From: Torreya grandis
Lineage: Eukaryota > Streptophyta > Pinopsida > Cupressales > Taxaceae
Length of the DNA: 64,000 nt
NCBI GenBank assembly: GCA_037957365.1
Contig: JARHVA010000006.1
Location: 11,304,001 to 11,368,000 of the forward strand
Direction: 5' to 3'
The notes below the pieces were generated by a model, which saw nothing but the letters and a program-made list of their open reading frames with translations, was not told the origin of the DNA and made no database searches. Below are positions 33,861 to 45,700 of this stretch, piece by piece (the first letter of the stretch is position 1; each line of letters opens with the position of its first letter). The position numbers were made by a program, and so were the translations under genes.

Positions 33861-34863
33861 TTTTAAGCATGCTACAACCTCCAAGATCTTCTAATAAATT
33901 TTGGCTTAAAATGAGATATATACCAATCCTATGGATCTATAACACAATTGTCTAGTTACGCAGGCTCATACGACCAACCAACAAGCCTGAGCACTATTAA
34001 GCTATCAAGATGAAAATTCCTTCCCTACCTCTTCCGATCTTGCCTATTTTAAACCCCTTTTACTCCAACCTTCAAATATATTAGAATCAAAACTAAAATC
34101 ACCTTCAAATATAAGCTTTGGGATACCCACATGGGGATGCTAGCTACACCCTCTCATGCACCTTACCTTCCAATAATTTCCCTTGATTCTCCCTTCTTAG
34201 ACAATATCTTTTTATGCCTTGAAATATACCTTGCTTTAATGGATGAAATCCACAACCCGCTTCCTCATTTAATTAATATTAATATTCACCTCACTCTATA
34301 TTCCAAAACCCCTCATCATCTTTCTCTGAACCCCCTCAAAAACTCAATGCTTACTTATTTTGGGGCCTCACTAACTCAAGAGTCAAGGGTTTGAATCTTC
34401 ACCACTTCTCATTTACCCACTCTGCTAATTTACTTCCCTAAATCATTGAATAATAACCTTATATAGCATGTTAATGACATTACTATGGAATGTGCACAAT
34501 CTTAGCTTATTTGGATGGTGATGAAAGAACCCATCAAATCATCATGAAAATTTGATTAGTTTCAGATTTTCCAAAGCCTAGTAAAGCATATTTTTCCCTT
34601 TCTTTTCTTATAAAAGGTGGCCATAATTTCATGCTTCAACTTGCTTATCCATGGCTATAGATTCCTTTTGTATAGTGGATTTAATCATCTAATTTCATCT
34701 TAGGTAAATTCATCCACCATTTTTACCACACCCATCAGAAACTATTTGATAGTCATCTTTTCCACCCTTTGGCACTTCCCTTTCTCCAAAGTCCTTCACC
34801 CAGACCTACCTACATATCAAATTGGGGCAACCATGTTAACCAACACCCTTCACCTCAAATGAA

Positions 34864-34980
34864 TTACATTTAGCCTAACATTTTTTTTAGATTCCTATCC
34901 ATGAAACTATGTAAGCATCATCCACTTTTTGCATGCATCTGGAGTCAGGTCGGCCATCCCCTTCCAACCCATAACTGACC
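34864..34980 (+). ncRNA. structured 3' hairpin module, E1 copy c
   Basis: The outer stem is TTACAT (34864-34869) with ATGTAA (34909-34914). Both strands changed together from CTACAT/ATGTAG. The inner part is longer and its pairing unclear. The downstream block reads CTGGAGTCAGGTCGGCC. Confidence 0.45.
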
Positions 34981-35547
34981 CACCCACTCTTTCACCACGT
35001 CTACCTTGACATCAATTGCTTTCGACCCAAAACATTGGTTTTTTTTGCAATAACTTTTGACTACAATGACTAACCTTGCCATGTTGAACTTTTAAATGTT
35101 TGCACCACCTCATGCAAAGCTATACCATTTGCATTTTATTGGGACTACTTCCTACCCTAGATATCTGAGTCAACATCGACCCTGTCTAGGAGCCTTGATA
35201 AGACTAACTTGATCAGCTATGACCAACACTAAGGACTGGTTACCTTATCATTTATATTAGAACCTAACCATTTTATTATCAACATTGGCACCTTTAATCT
35301 CTACATAATCTTGAGTATTGTGCTTAGTCATATTTTATGAATCCATTGGCATTTCACATATCCAGCTACCTTGTGGCACCACCTAGTGCCTCCCCATCAA
35401 CTACTTATCAAACTTACACCTAATTCAATATTTCCTCATTAACTCTTAGTTTAAGGGAGAACACTTCCTCCCATACTCAGAGCACCCTGACCTTTGACCA
35501 AGAGATTCAATTTTATTTTGTAGTTTGTTAATTTAAGGCTACATAAC

Positions 35548-35561
35548 AAAAAGGGGTAAAA
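35548..35561 (+). other. E1 polypurine tract
   Basis: AAAAAGGGGTAAAA ends at the first base of the 3' LTR and is nearly identical to the E2 tract. Confidence 0.8.
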
Positions 35562-37410
35562 TGTAGACACTAAAAAACTGCACACTTATAATTTTGTATG
35601 ACTAAATGCCTTAAGATCCCTTAAAATTATTAAACCTTCCCAAAACCCCTTTTAACCTAGCCAAATCATTTTTCTCCTAGTCACATGATATCATTCAAAA
35701 ATACTATTTAAAAGTACTATTCACTATGGGATCCACTATCACTATTCATGATGACATGATATGTGACATGGCAAGTGGCATAGTAAGTGACATGGAAGGT
35801 GATATGGAAAGTGACATGTCTCGAGTGATGTGGCTTGATGTGTGACACCATACCCCACTTGGGACCCTTTCCCAAAGTGCCTAATGACCTCATTTCAACA
35901 TCACAAAGTTTCCCCTTAAAAATGTGGAAAATTTCCCCTTAAGGGGTCATCACTCAACATATATTTTGTCTTCCCACATGAAATTAGACTTTAAAATAGA
36001 TACCTACCTCTTTAAGACTTTGTAAAAGGTAAAGGGCACCTATTTTTGACATCTTAGCTCAAATAGGAAGACTTCTCAATCCAAATGGGAATCTTCCACA
36101 ACCTCACCTTGGACTTTTTATCCCCCACATGGAAAATTGCACCACATTTGGTGTGCCACCCCTTTAATTGCTTGTGTGAAAGCAATAAAATATGGGAAGA
36201 ATTCTCTAATCCTCATTCAAATCCATGTGCATAATTCTCCATTCAAAATTGGACTTATGGGCAAAGAGGAAGACTTTTCAACCCAAATGGGAATCTTCCA
36301 CAACCTCATCCTTGACTTATTTATGAGATCCACTTGAAAATATTTGAATTGATTCACTATTCCACTCTTTTATAATGTTTCCCAATATCAAATGCTATAA
36401 ATACTCCCTACTCTCTTTCACCAAAGGTTAAGTTAAAATTTCGTCTTTGGTTATCAATATTTTGTTGTAGGTTTGTGAATAAGGTTATCATCTTAGAGGT
36501 CAAGGTCATCATCATCTTGGAAGAAGAAAGAGACAAATCATCAGAGTTCTACCAAATTTATACCAAAATTTATTCAACAACATCAACACCAACATCTTCA
36601 TCAACATTCTTCTTCAATCTTGGAAGGTAACCTTGATTTTATTTATAAAAATTTGATTTCTTATCCCTCTTGGCCTATTCTTACTTGTCTTTCAAACCCA
36701 CCCTTTGGCCTTCTTATTATCTTGGCCTGCATATCTTTTCCCCTTAACCTTTTCATTTTCTTTTCCCCTTTATCCATTTACCTCTTCTCCTATTTCCCTC
36801 TTTACCATCTTCACTCTCTTTATCCCTTTATCCTTTTGCCACCTTAATCATTTGATGCCTTTTATTTTTCAAACCTTCACCCCTTAAACCTTTGTCATAT
36901 CAACCATTTTTCAACCCCAACCACATCACTCTTTTGACCCTTGTCATTTCACCAAACCAAGAACCAAAACCTTTCTTTTAACTAATTTTTAGTAATTTTA
37001 ATTATTTAGACTATTTGTTTTAGTTTAATAATCTTAGCAAAGCATTTAGTCTTAATTAATTAGATTTGAGTTATTTTTTGTATTTAATTTTATTTTTTTA
37101 TTTTACATACATGTTTCCTTCATTTTTATCTATCAAAATTAAGTGTTAAAATTGGGTGGATTGACAGCCTCCTCAAAAGTTTTCATTTCTAAGATCTAGT
37201 TCGCGTTAGGCAATCCACCCATCTACTTGTCTAAAAAATACATTTTTTTTAGTGTTTTCTTATTTTCAAGTCATCCTCCCAAGCCAAAAAGGAGTTATCC
37301 ACAATCATCTAATCTCAACGCATGCACATTCAACATTTTTTTCAACACACCTATTCTTAGTTTCTTTCTTTTCAAAAAAATTAACAAAAGAAAAAAAAAT
37401 TGAGAGTACA
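35562..37410 (+). repeat. E1 3' LTR
   Basis: Starts TGTAGACACTAAAAAACTGC and aligns with 2874-4740 over its whole length. It ends GAGAGTACA, giving TG...CA. It contains the GTGACATGG repeat (about 35746-35835) and a TATA box at 36395. Confidence 0.88.
36395..36402 (+). promoter_or_regulatory. E1 3' LTR TATA box
   Basis: TATAAATA corresponds to the 5' LTR box at 3713. The following C run has decayed to ACTCCCTAC. Confidence 0.5.
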
Positions 37411-37414
37411 CCAA

Positions 37415-40180
37415 ATTACAAGGAACTTCTAGACTTGGATGTATAGATATATATGAATTATTCACAAAAATAAGTAATATATCAATTGGGAATAATTAAT
37501 GAGTTATTCAATTCATAAGTAGTTGTTGGAAGTTAAAACAACTTCCAAGTTATACGTGACCTCTTATTTTGTCTATGTAATTATCAGGAAGATATTTTAT
37601 AGTGGGTTGAATTAGGTAGGAGAAATTAAAAATACAAAAATATATAAATTTTATCAACTTACTTTGAAATAAAATTCACATCACTTTCAAAGAGTAAACT
37701 ATGTATTCTTATAGTTTGTGATTCAAATGTTTAAGCAATATCCCTATAACATGAGGATATTTGTAGAGACATCAATTGATATTTCTAAATGGAGAGCCTA
37801 GTTTATACATTTCCTCACTTTCACTTATAGATTTATAGATGTGGATTGTCACCATATATGCTCCCTATATATGTTGATAACAAATGGGCTTTGATAGAAT
37901 TGGTGAGATAATTGGTTAAGAATCACAAGCTCTGAACAAATAAACACAAAGCTAAGGTAAAGTTTCCTATCTCTATAGGTAGATATACATGTGCATCATT
38001 GGCTAAATCAAAATTAGTTGAATAAGATATGATACGTGATACTATGAGGGCATTTAAAAGTATACCTTCATTAAAATAAGGGGTTTAGTGGCAAGTATTT
38101 TTGGTTCTTCATATCAGCATGTGCCTCATTTAGAGGACTATTAGTTATATTATAATGATTAAAGAGATGTGATAATCATGGATTTCTCACAATTAAAAAT
38201 TAAATAAGTTAATTTATTTGACATTATGAAAGTATCAAAGAAGATATTTGGTGATAAAGACACATTGGATCATAATTACTAGAAATAAAGAATTGAATCA
38301 GAACCACTCCTTTAATTTGAATGGAACAAGAAGGAATCAACTTATCTTATAATTATAACTCAAAGTGTGCTTGATATAATATTTATATGGTTGAAAAATA
38401 AGGGAGTTAATGTTGATAAAGCAGGATTTTCACTACCACTAATAGAGACTAAATTAGGAAGCTTTCATAAACAATAACAATCTAAAGCTAGTACATCATA
38501 AGTATTTGGTGTATATAAAGATACTATAGAGTGAGGAGATAAGATTAACATTTAGACTATTTCAAATGTTTCTCTAGTTCATAGGCTTCTCAAGCTAAAT
38601 ATAAAAAGGTTAAGAGAAAAATCTTCTTTTTCTCCTAGCATTTCTATTTTTGAATATGTTCCTCTTCATAGGTTTGCTTAGTCTCAAACACTAATATCAA
38701 ATACCATCCAACAATTTATTGCATATGATACTTGATTGTTTCTTCCATATTTTTCTCAACTTGATAGTTTTTTTCCTCCACCTCCTTCACAAGATTCTGA
38801 ATTACTTCTTGAATCTTCACCCAAAACTCCAATTGACATAGCATAGAAAGAAAAATATGAGATACTATCAAACAAAGTCCAACCCTCAAAAAATATCCTT
38901 CCTTATCTTGAGATTATAAAAAATCTTGATCATCTTCAAGTGCAACAACCTCTTTCTAATGTATAAATTCCTGACTAGTTAGATGAGGTGGTGAAGAAAA
39001 GAAAAAAAATTGTTGAGTTTGAAGAAATTGATTTCAATACTGTAACCACTCTCCCTTCATGAATATTAAAAAAACCAAAAACTATATTTAGAATCATCAC
39101 AAATAATAAAATAGGTAGGTATATAGAAGTAGGGGTTCCTCCTATGGAAAAAGATAAAGATAGTGTTAGTGACTCTAACTATCAAATCTCAAAAATACAT
39201 TTGGAAAAGGCTACAATAGAAGGAAAGAAATAAAACATTTAATCAATAATTATTACCTTGTTTGAAAATATGGATCAATATAAGGTGAACAAGGATCATC
39301 TTAAAGAGAAATTTGAGTAGTTAATGACAATGATCCAAAAGCTGATAAAACCAATTCAATCTTCTTCTTCAACTATTCATCAAATTTCTAACATAAAAAC
39401 ACTAAATTTTGATGAATAAATTGGTCATATAGGCAAAGCTACAAAAGAATGTTTAGATAAATTTATACATCAACATATCAATACCATTCATGTAATAATG
39501 ACAATGTGTTTTGAAATACAATCAGAATATGATCAGGTAACTAAAGCAGAAGACAAATATGTTAAAGAGGAAGAGAAATGTGATGAATTGCTTTCCAAGT
39601 AGAATATTTTTCTTATACTTGTCCAAATGACCTCATCCAATAAAAGGTTATTCAAAAATAAAAAGTGGTATACCTCATTGATTTTATGGAAGCTTCCAAA
39701 TTTAGTGTCAGTATTGTCAAAAAAAATTCTTAATAAATTTAATACTCTAAATCAATGGGAGGTGATGCTCTCTTTAAATAATGGGAGTAGAAAAATTAAA
39801 ATGTAGACTCACTAATGATAATGGGAAACTAGTTTCTAAGGAGACCATTGTCAATCAATTCAAGAAGAATATTGAGTACATATTAACTCCCAAGTCTATA
39901 TTTAATTATGAGTCAATTTAGATGTTGATTAAATATTAGAATAATTTTTAAAACCTTAATGTAATGCTTAAGAGACTATAGGGAATAACATAGAATATGT
40001 CATATCTATATTGTGATGTAGAGATAGCTTATACATATTTAGATGGCCTAGATGAAGAAAAAGTGCTTGAAATTTTATAAATGTTTGGTAAATATCATAA
40101 AATGAAGCCACAATCAGAAGAAGAAAATATTTAGATTGTTCTTAGTGAAGATGAACAAGAATATATTGTTATTAAATTTT
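37415..40180 (+). pseudogene. unrecognised decayed ORF, right half
   Basis: The frame continues from 2873 across the E1 insertion (YKELLDLDV is the first readable stretch) and stays protein-like for some 900 codons with stops about every 20-30 codons and a few frame changes. Landmarks are YMLPIYVDNKWALIELV, IFGSSYQHVPHLEDY, VSKKIFGDKDTLDHNY, a serine/proline-rich stretch near 38770-38820, KKRKKIVEFEEIDFNTV, and a Lys/Glu-rich segment with VTKAEDKYVKEEEKCDELLS near 39540-39600. The end is acidic (VLSEDEQEYIVIKF, about 40140-40180). No protease, RT, integrase or zinc motif is visible. It could be the structural part of an unfamiliar retroelement, an endogenous pararetrovirus or a host pseudogene; I cannot choose. 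Confidence 0.5.
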
Positions 40181-40468
40181 GACTTTGTTTCCTGCCTTGA
40201 ATTTTTGGAGTCATTCTTGTAGATTTTCATTTACACAGTTTTGTAATGAGTAATTTCCACATTGTAGATTTCCTTTACAAATTTCAAGTCGTGCAAATTT
40301 TCAAAGTAATTTTGTAAGTTATGAAAATTTGTTATTGTATTTTTTTAAGTTATGCAAAAGTGCCAACTCATTTTTATAATTTATGTAAATTGTATAATGT
40401 GTTTTTGTAAGTTTTTAAAATATTCAAATTTGCTATTATATTTTTTTAAGTCTCTAAAAGGTAAAAAA

Positions 40469-40491
40469 GGTGGTTATATAGTGTAACCACC
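40469..40491. other. perfect 8-bp inverted repeat
   Basis: GGTGGTTA and TAACCACC flank a 7-base TATAGTG loop, ten bases before a TATA box. It may be a promoter hairpin or a chance palindrome. It is unmutated although the region is old. Confidence 0.6.
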
Positions 40492-40500
40492 TATTTCAAC

Positions 40501-40510
40501 CTATAAATAT
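40501..40510 (+). promoter_or_regulatory. TATA-like box downstream of unknown ORF
   Basis: CTATAAATATGAG follows about 320 bp after the ORF end, with CCGAGAGAGGGAA some 60 bp further. ORF, AT-rich gap, hairpin, TATA and leader is the order expected for an LTR or a pararetrovirus intergenic region. No PBS was found downstream. Confidence 0.4.
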
Positions 40511-40849
40511 GAGCTAAATACTCATTTTCAAAGGTTCTTAATAGATTAAAAAATTCAACAAGACCGAGAGAGGGAATATTATGTTTGTAGCTCAAAGAGA
40601 ATCAATATAAGGAGAAATTTTACAAACTTTGTGTTTAAAATATTTTCATGGACAATGTATGTATATACTTCTTTTAAAATATTGTTGAGAATATGCTTGA
40701 TTAATCAAAAACACAAAGATTTTATTTTATAATTTCTTTTTGAATCTACATTCTTAATTTTTGTAAATAGTGAAACTTTGGTTGAGTAAAATAGTAATCT
40801 TACACTTTTTATAAGGAAATACATGATAGTTGCCATATTCTATTTTTAG

Positions 40850-42064
40850 TTATAGATGGTTAATTTAGTGAATATCATGTGTTCCTATGGACATATAATG
40901 TCTTTCTTATCCATTTAATGAGAGAGGTTTCTTTTTAGTAAAATTACCCACCTCTTTAACATCTCTAGTAAGTCTTTTAGTTTGGCTTATTAGACTTGTT
41001 ATTTTTCTACTTTTCTAAGCATATTTATTTTCCTTGTCACTCTCCTTCATATTTTATTTCTATCACCTTTTCGTACTTGATGGTTAAAATTAATACCCCA
41101 CTAGAAACTATTTTTGTTGTGAATAGTTTCCTTTCCCACATTCTTTTTTATTTTCAATGAAGGTAGCTCCGCCTGCTTATAAGAGAGGGACCTTGTCCTG
41201 TGATTGTAGATAGAAAATACCTATTTGTCACTTCGATAAATTTTCACACTAAAGAGGAGGAAGGGGATATTTATTAGGTAGTCCCCATTGAATTTTTTGA
41301 GGTCAGTTTGACATTTGTAATAGTTGATTTTGCATTTGTGTGAATTAATTATCACTAGATGTCTACATGTGAGCCATTACATCTAAAACTTATAAGATCA
41401 TTTTACTAGGATTAATTGAAGCATTTTGTATCATTTGAGTATCTTTATTAGAGGTTTTATTGAATTTAGGGGCACTAAAGGTAGTGTTTGCCATAGATGT
41501 AGTTGTGGATGGCATTATGTAAGGATAGGGTATGCAACAAGGCATGGCTTGACTTGCCTCAATCCTTAAGTTGTGACTTTCACCAATCCCTAAGTTAAAA
41601 TTGGATTTAAAGAGGGTTTGGAAAGGATTATAAATAATAAGATCTTAATTTTCAACATATGACTTTCCTACATGTTGGGGATTTATGGCTAGAAAAAAAA
41701 TGGGAGTAAGATCAACATAATCATCTTACTCGCCCTCATATTCATATTCTTCATGAGGTAATAATTTATTTATTTTTTGATTTATTTCAGATCTCATGTT
41801 GACCATTGATTTGGTAGGAATATTATTATTTTTCTTGGTATTGGTCATAGTCATAGCATAGTCTTTGTTTAGAGAGAAACCTTGAGAGAAAGAGAAACCT
41901 TGAGTGGTTTTGTCTTGTTTGTTATTGATATACTCCATTATAAGAATGGGAATATAACCTTTAATATTGTTAAATAAATAAAATTGGGAATCAAGGTATG
42001 ATTGACAAATCGATAATGTTGAGAAGCTATAAAATAAAAAAGTGAAGATAACCCAACACAGCAT
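40850..42064 (-). pseudogene. E6 gag-like ORF, minus strand, decayed
   Basis: A minus-strand frame open at 41726-42064 continues protein-like with stops at likely Gln codons to about 41100 and perhaps 40850. It shows MEYINNKQDKTTQGFSFSQG, IPYPYIMPSTTTSMANTTFS and FTQMQNQLLQM, the last like the region before the capsid core of Ty3/gypsy Gag proteins. It starts just inside a PBS-like site and an LTR edge. No pol is found; the element is cut off on its left. Confidence 0.5.
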
Positions 42065-42074
42065 AAGGTAGTTT

Positions 42075-42091
42075 TCATGTCAAATTTACCA
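42075..42091 (-). other. E6 PBS-like site (minus)
   Basis: On the minus strand this reads TGGTAAATTTGACATGA, three bases after an LTR end ...CCTACA. E4 has TGGTGAACTTGACATGA with the same spacing. The agreement between two otherwise unlike elements supports both calls. Confidence 0.55.
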
Positions 42092-42094
42092 AAA

Positions 42095-42960
42095 TGTAGG
42101 TAAACTTAGAAGGGTCAATAATATAAAGATCCTTTAATGTAGGAAATGGTAGAAGACTATAATGAATCCAACATACATACAAGATGTCAGTACACAAAGT
42201 GATATGGATCTATAGATAAAAGTCATAAGTAAAGAGGTTGTGAGAGATCTAAAAGAGGAATCTACACAAACAATATCAAGTGTAGGCCTAACTAGATCCA
42301 AGGTATCATTAGACAGTAACCAAGATGAATAAGAAGTAATTAAAATGAGTAAAATGCTATTAAAATATAACCATGATTTATCTAAATTAAAGGTTTTGAT
42401 AATGTCATTAAACAGTAACTATGAGGTTATAAACTAAGAGTTGTAAGGGTGTCATTAGATGGTAGCCATGAGGTGTAAATAAAGAGATACAGTATGAAAA
42501 TATAATAATTACCATGAGGTGTATGAACTAAGAGTCGTAATGGTGTCATTATATAGTAACCATGAGGTGTAAATAAAGAGATAAAGGATGAAAACATAAT
42601 AATATACTAGCATACTCATCTAAGAATGAAAAATATGAACATACCATATAATGTAACCACTAAAGTATAAAATAAGAGTATAAGGATGAGATACTTACCT
42701 TGGGTTGAATTTTTAGTGAATTACTCTCCCTATTGTTTCAAGTGGAACTTTGTGATAGAAATTTTTAGGTGAAGTTAAATTAGATAAGAAGAAGACCTAA
42801 GTAGACCCAAGTTGGGAACTCCAAAGACTAGGTGTACCTTGTCGGTTCAACTTCTCTCCTTTATATATTCAAGTCCTTGTGTTATATATTCTTACTCAAG
42901 TGTAAACTCCTTATCCCTATTTATTTTTATTATTAATAATGTGGAATTAAGTGCATGAGT
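42095..42960 (-). repeat. E6 5' LTR (minus), right edge uncertain
   Basis: The left edge TGTAGG... (minus strand ends CCTACA) is fixed by the PBS-like site. No second copy occurs in the window, so the other edge is an estimate placed before the Copia fragment. It contains a 94-bp tandem repeat. Confidence 0.4.
42385..42605. repeat. ~94-bp imperfect tandem repeat
   Basis: Units with GTGTCATTA, AGTAACCATGAGGTGTAAAT and AAAGAGATA are found at about 42399 (partial), 42449 and 42543. The last two full units are 94 bp apart. Confidence 0.65.
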
Positions 42961-43125
42961 ATAATGATTGGATGTCTTGATAAGTTTGAGTTTTGATTTT
43001 TAAGATTTGAATATGTATTTATAAGTTTCTTGATTTTTATTTCTTGTACAACCAGAAGATGTGCACAAATATGTAAAAGAGGATTGAAAGGGAAATGATA
43101 ACCTCAAAGAACAAGTAAGTTGATG

Positions 43126-45012
43126 TCATGGTAAGAATGAACGTGGTAGGAATAACAAACATGTGTGATGAAAACTCTCACAAAGCACCATGAACCAACA
43201 CTCCCTAATCCAAGTGTTCTCTTTAGGATGTACACTATGGGAGATTAATGCATCAAAGAGCCCTATGAATAGAAAACATCTCAAAGTGAAAATAATGTGT
43301 ATACAGATGTGTGTGAAACAAACATCTTTAAATAAAAAATTCACATATTCTAAACCATTGTCTAGCCTCAAAAATTTGATGTCATTTATAGAATGTTTTT
43401 TAACCATATCCTTGAAGTCATCAAAAGTGGTAAAAGTCTAATTTTTATGCTTCAAGAAAAATACCCAGGAATGGTTAGATAATTCTTTAATAAATTTGAG
43501 CACATAATAAGCCTGGTCAAAATATAATGTTGTAAATGGTCCAAAAATAATAATGTGTAAGCTAAACAAGCTATGAAACTCTTCAAGATTTACCTTTCAC
43601 ATAGTTATCATCAATATGTTTTACCAAGAACACAACATAGATAGACGCCATTAAAAAATATATGGAAGGTAAGCCAATGACCATACTTTGTTGATGAAAC
43701 TATTGAAGATAGTAGTAGTTCACATTGTTAAACCACTCATGTGAAAACTCACTTGATTTATCTATATGAGTAAATAGTACATTAAAAGGGGGATCATGGA
43801 AAAAATAAGAAAAATAAAATAGAATTGTGCATGATGATCTACCTTTCCAACTACAATAATTCAAGAAGGATTAGCTTGATTCTGAATAATAGTTGAATTA
43901 GGGGTAAATTTAAATATCTTTCTTGTTTGAGTGATTTGGTAAACTGAAAGAAGGACCACTAAGATAAAAGGCAAATAAAATACATGGCATTAGACCCTTT
44001 CCCTTGAATATTTAGAGAATAAATCATCCATAAAGATCTATTGTGTAATATCAAGCAAAGAGAAGCAAGTGGTGGATTGCTCTAGAGTCTAGTGTCCATT
44101 CAAGTTCTAAGGATGAGGTAGGAATTGTAGTTGTAAGGGATTTTGTTTTGCCCTTGATAAAAGGAAAAGAGGTTAAAGAATATAGAATACTTATCATTTG
44201 TTTCTTCATCTCTTCATTTATGATGGTTGGCTTCTTAAAGCACCTAGACTCTATATGTTCATTCATTCCACAAAAAATACATTTCACATGAATTTTTCTT
44301 AGTTGAAAATCATTTTTGGGTGTAAAAGAAGCATAAAAATATTGTCATTATGGTTGTGCCTTAGGACCTTTGAGTATCTACTTTGGTAGTGCTTCAATAG
44401 TTTTGGGATAATTTGAAATGAATTTGTGAGACTTGGAGCTCTTTGAAGAAATGGTGCCCATCTAAACAAATTTTTCTTGCTCATAAGTAAGACAATGAGA
44501 ATATTCATCAAAGGTGGGCACTTTCTAATTATCATCCCATGAATCTTTGGTCAAGTGGAATATGGAAACATATATAGAGTAAGACTCGCCCAATTTGGCT
44601 AAGCCTTGTAGAATCAATTGCTCATCATCTTTCTTGATGTTACAATCTAGAAACTAAAGACTTATAGACTTAATCTTAGACAAATGGCATCAAGGTCATT
44701 GGGATTAAGACCAATGAGCTCTAAATCTAGTTGATGACCCCAAATAAAGTTAGTTTTACCATATAATTTCTATAATGCATCCAATATTTCTTCAAGAGTT
44801 GATAATTTTTTATATGAAATAATAAATCAAGAAAAATGTGGCCAAATACATGTTCACATATTTTGTACTATTTAAGCTTTCTCAATATCATATGTTGGTT
44901 TAAGCTCAGTGCCTTATATAACCCTATATAATCTTTTAATCCTTAGTAAAATTATCATTCTTATTTCTTTGATGTAGTTTTAAGGAGTGAGGAGTGTTGG
45001 TTTAACATCCAT
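43126..45012 (-). pseudogene. Ty1/copia gag-protease-integrase fragment (minus)
   Basis: The likely Gag start is the ATG whose complement ends at 45012 (MDVKPTLLTP, a common Copia Gag opening). Then come LILQGLAKLGESYSIYVSIF, VPTFDEYSHCLTYEQEKFV and the zinc knuckle CIFCGMNEHIESRC (C-x2-C-x4-H-x4-C, about 44240-44280). The protease shows EWTLDSRAIHHL at about 44065-44100; the expected D-S-G is D-S-R. Integrase core sequence IKFLRLDNGLEYVNFLFKD appears near 43330-43390 and then degenerates. No RT follows on the left, so it is truncated, perhaps by E6. Many stops and frameshifts. Confidence 0.75.
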
Positions 45013-45700
45013 AATATTAAATTTGTCATAGATAGGAAAAAAGGCTCATATAAAATAAATAACAAAAACTGCAAGAGTGCATACAAGTGGACACACTAAA
45101 AAATCTAATGTGGAACTTTATAAATTAGTGTTTATAAAAAAAATTGTGCCACCTCCTTTCACCTCCATAGGCCCCCAACAATGGCTTACAACTATGTAAT
45201 TTGTATAAAAATTCTATAACTTATAATTTTAGCTGAAAAATACGAAAAAAAAATTGTACAATATGAAGTTAATATGATGGTAAATCCTAAAATTACTCGA
45301 TAAATTATGCACTTTCAAAATAAATAATACTTGATTTTAAGCTATGAGGCAAACGATATGATCCTTTGAAAAAGTTGTGAATGAGGGTCATTTAGGCCAT
45401 ATGCAAATAAAATGGTGGTGTTATGGTGAGAGTGACCTAATGCCACACCTAACCCACATTTATGTCTTCACAATTCGCTAAAAATTGCCTTTGGAGCAAT
45501 AAAAGTGCCTTCAAATACATAAAATAGGCACAATTTTGGTGAAAAGTCTAAAAAAAGCATAAACAACATTTAAAAAATTCCAAGGGCCTTTAAAAAGACA
45601 ACCCTCTTTTAAAAATCTTGCCTTAACCTTTAGTGTAAATTCCCTTTATAAAAAATAGGACCACCCAAAGTTGTGAGGCCCAAGTAAAAAAAGGCTTGGG
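45013..45700. other. no gene seen
   Basis: AT-rich sequence that may include the 5' LTR of the minus-strand Copia fragment. I found neither a TGGTATCAGAGC-type PBS nor a second LTR copy. Confidence 0.4.

Larger units (their letters stand above)
28707..35547 (+). other. E1 3' noncoding region (resumes after E2)
   Basis: Same landmarks and order as E2 21960-27327: a TTTG.CCT.ATAAA..G block near 28858, a triplicated motif, an internal TATA box, an ATC-rich stretch, hairpin modules and a pre-PPT block. No enzyme domain is present on the plus strand. In place of the E2 PMD ORF it has different, decayed minus-strand sequence and a long pyrimidine-rich tract. Confidence 0.7.
2874..37410 (+). mobile_element. 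E1: giant Ty3/gypsy Tat-lineage LTR retrotransposon
   Basis: Two long direct repeats, 2874-4740 and 35562-37410, both start TGTAGACACTA and bracket a PBS, gag, protease, RT, RNase H, second RNase H, integrase and a PPT in the standard Ty3/gypsy order. The second RNase H domain and the long noncoding 3' region are features of the plant Tat lineage (Ogre, Grande, Retand). Flanks carry CCCAA before the 5' LTR and CCAAA after the 3' LTR, a degraded target duplication. Without nested E2 the element is about 19.9 kb, large even for a retroelement. Every ORF is broken, and the LTR starts differ at roughly one base in eight by eye, so it is old and inactive. Confidence 0.9.

Noticed and set aside
37415..40510. 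Endogenous pararetrovirus (ORF followed by TATA-bearing intergenic region)
   Set aside because: The layout is suggestive, but no RT, protease, zinc knuckle or tRNA-Met primer site is visible, so I keep it as unrecognised.
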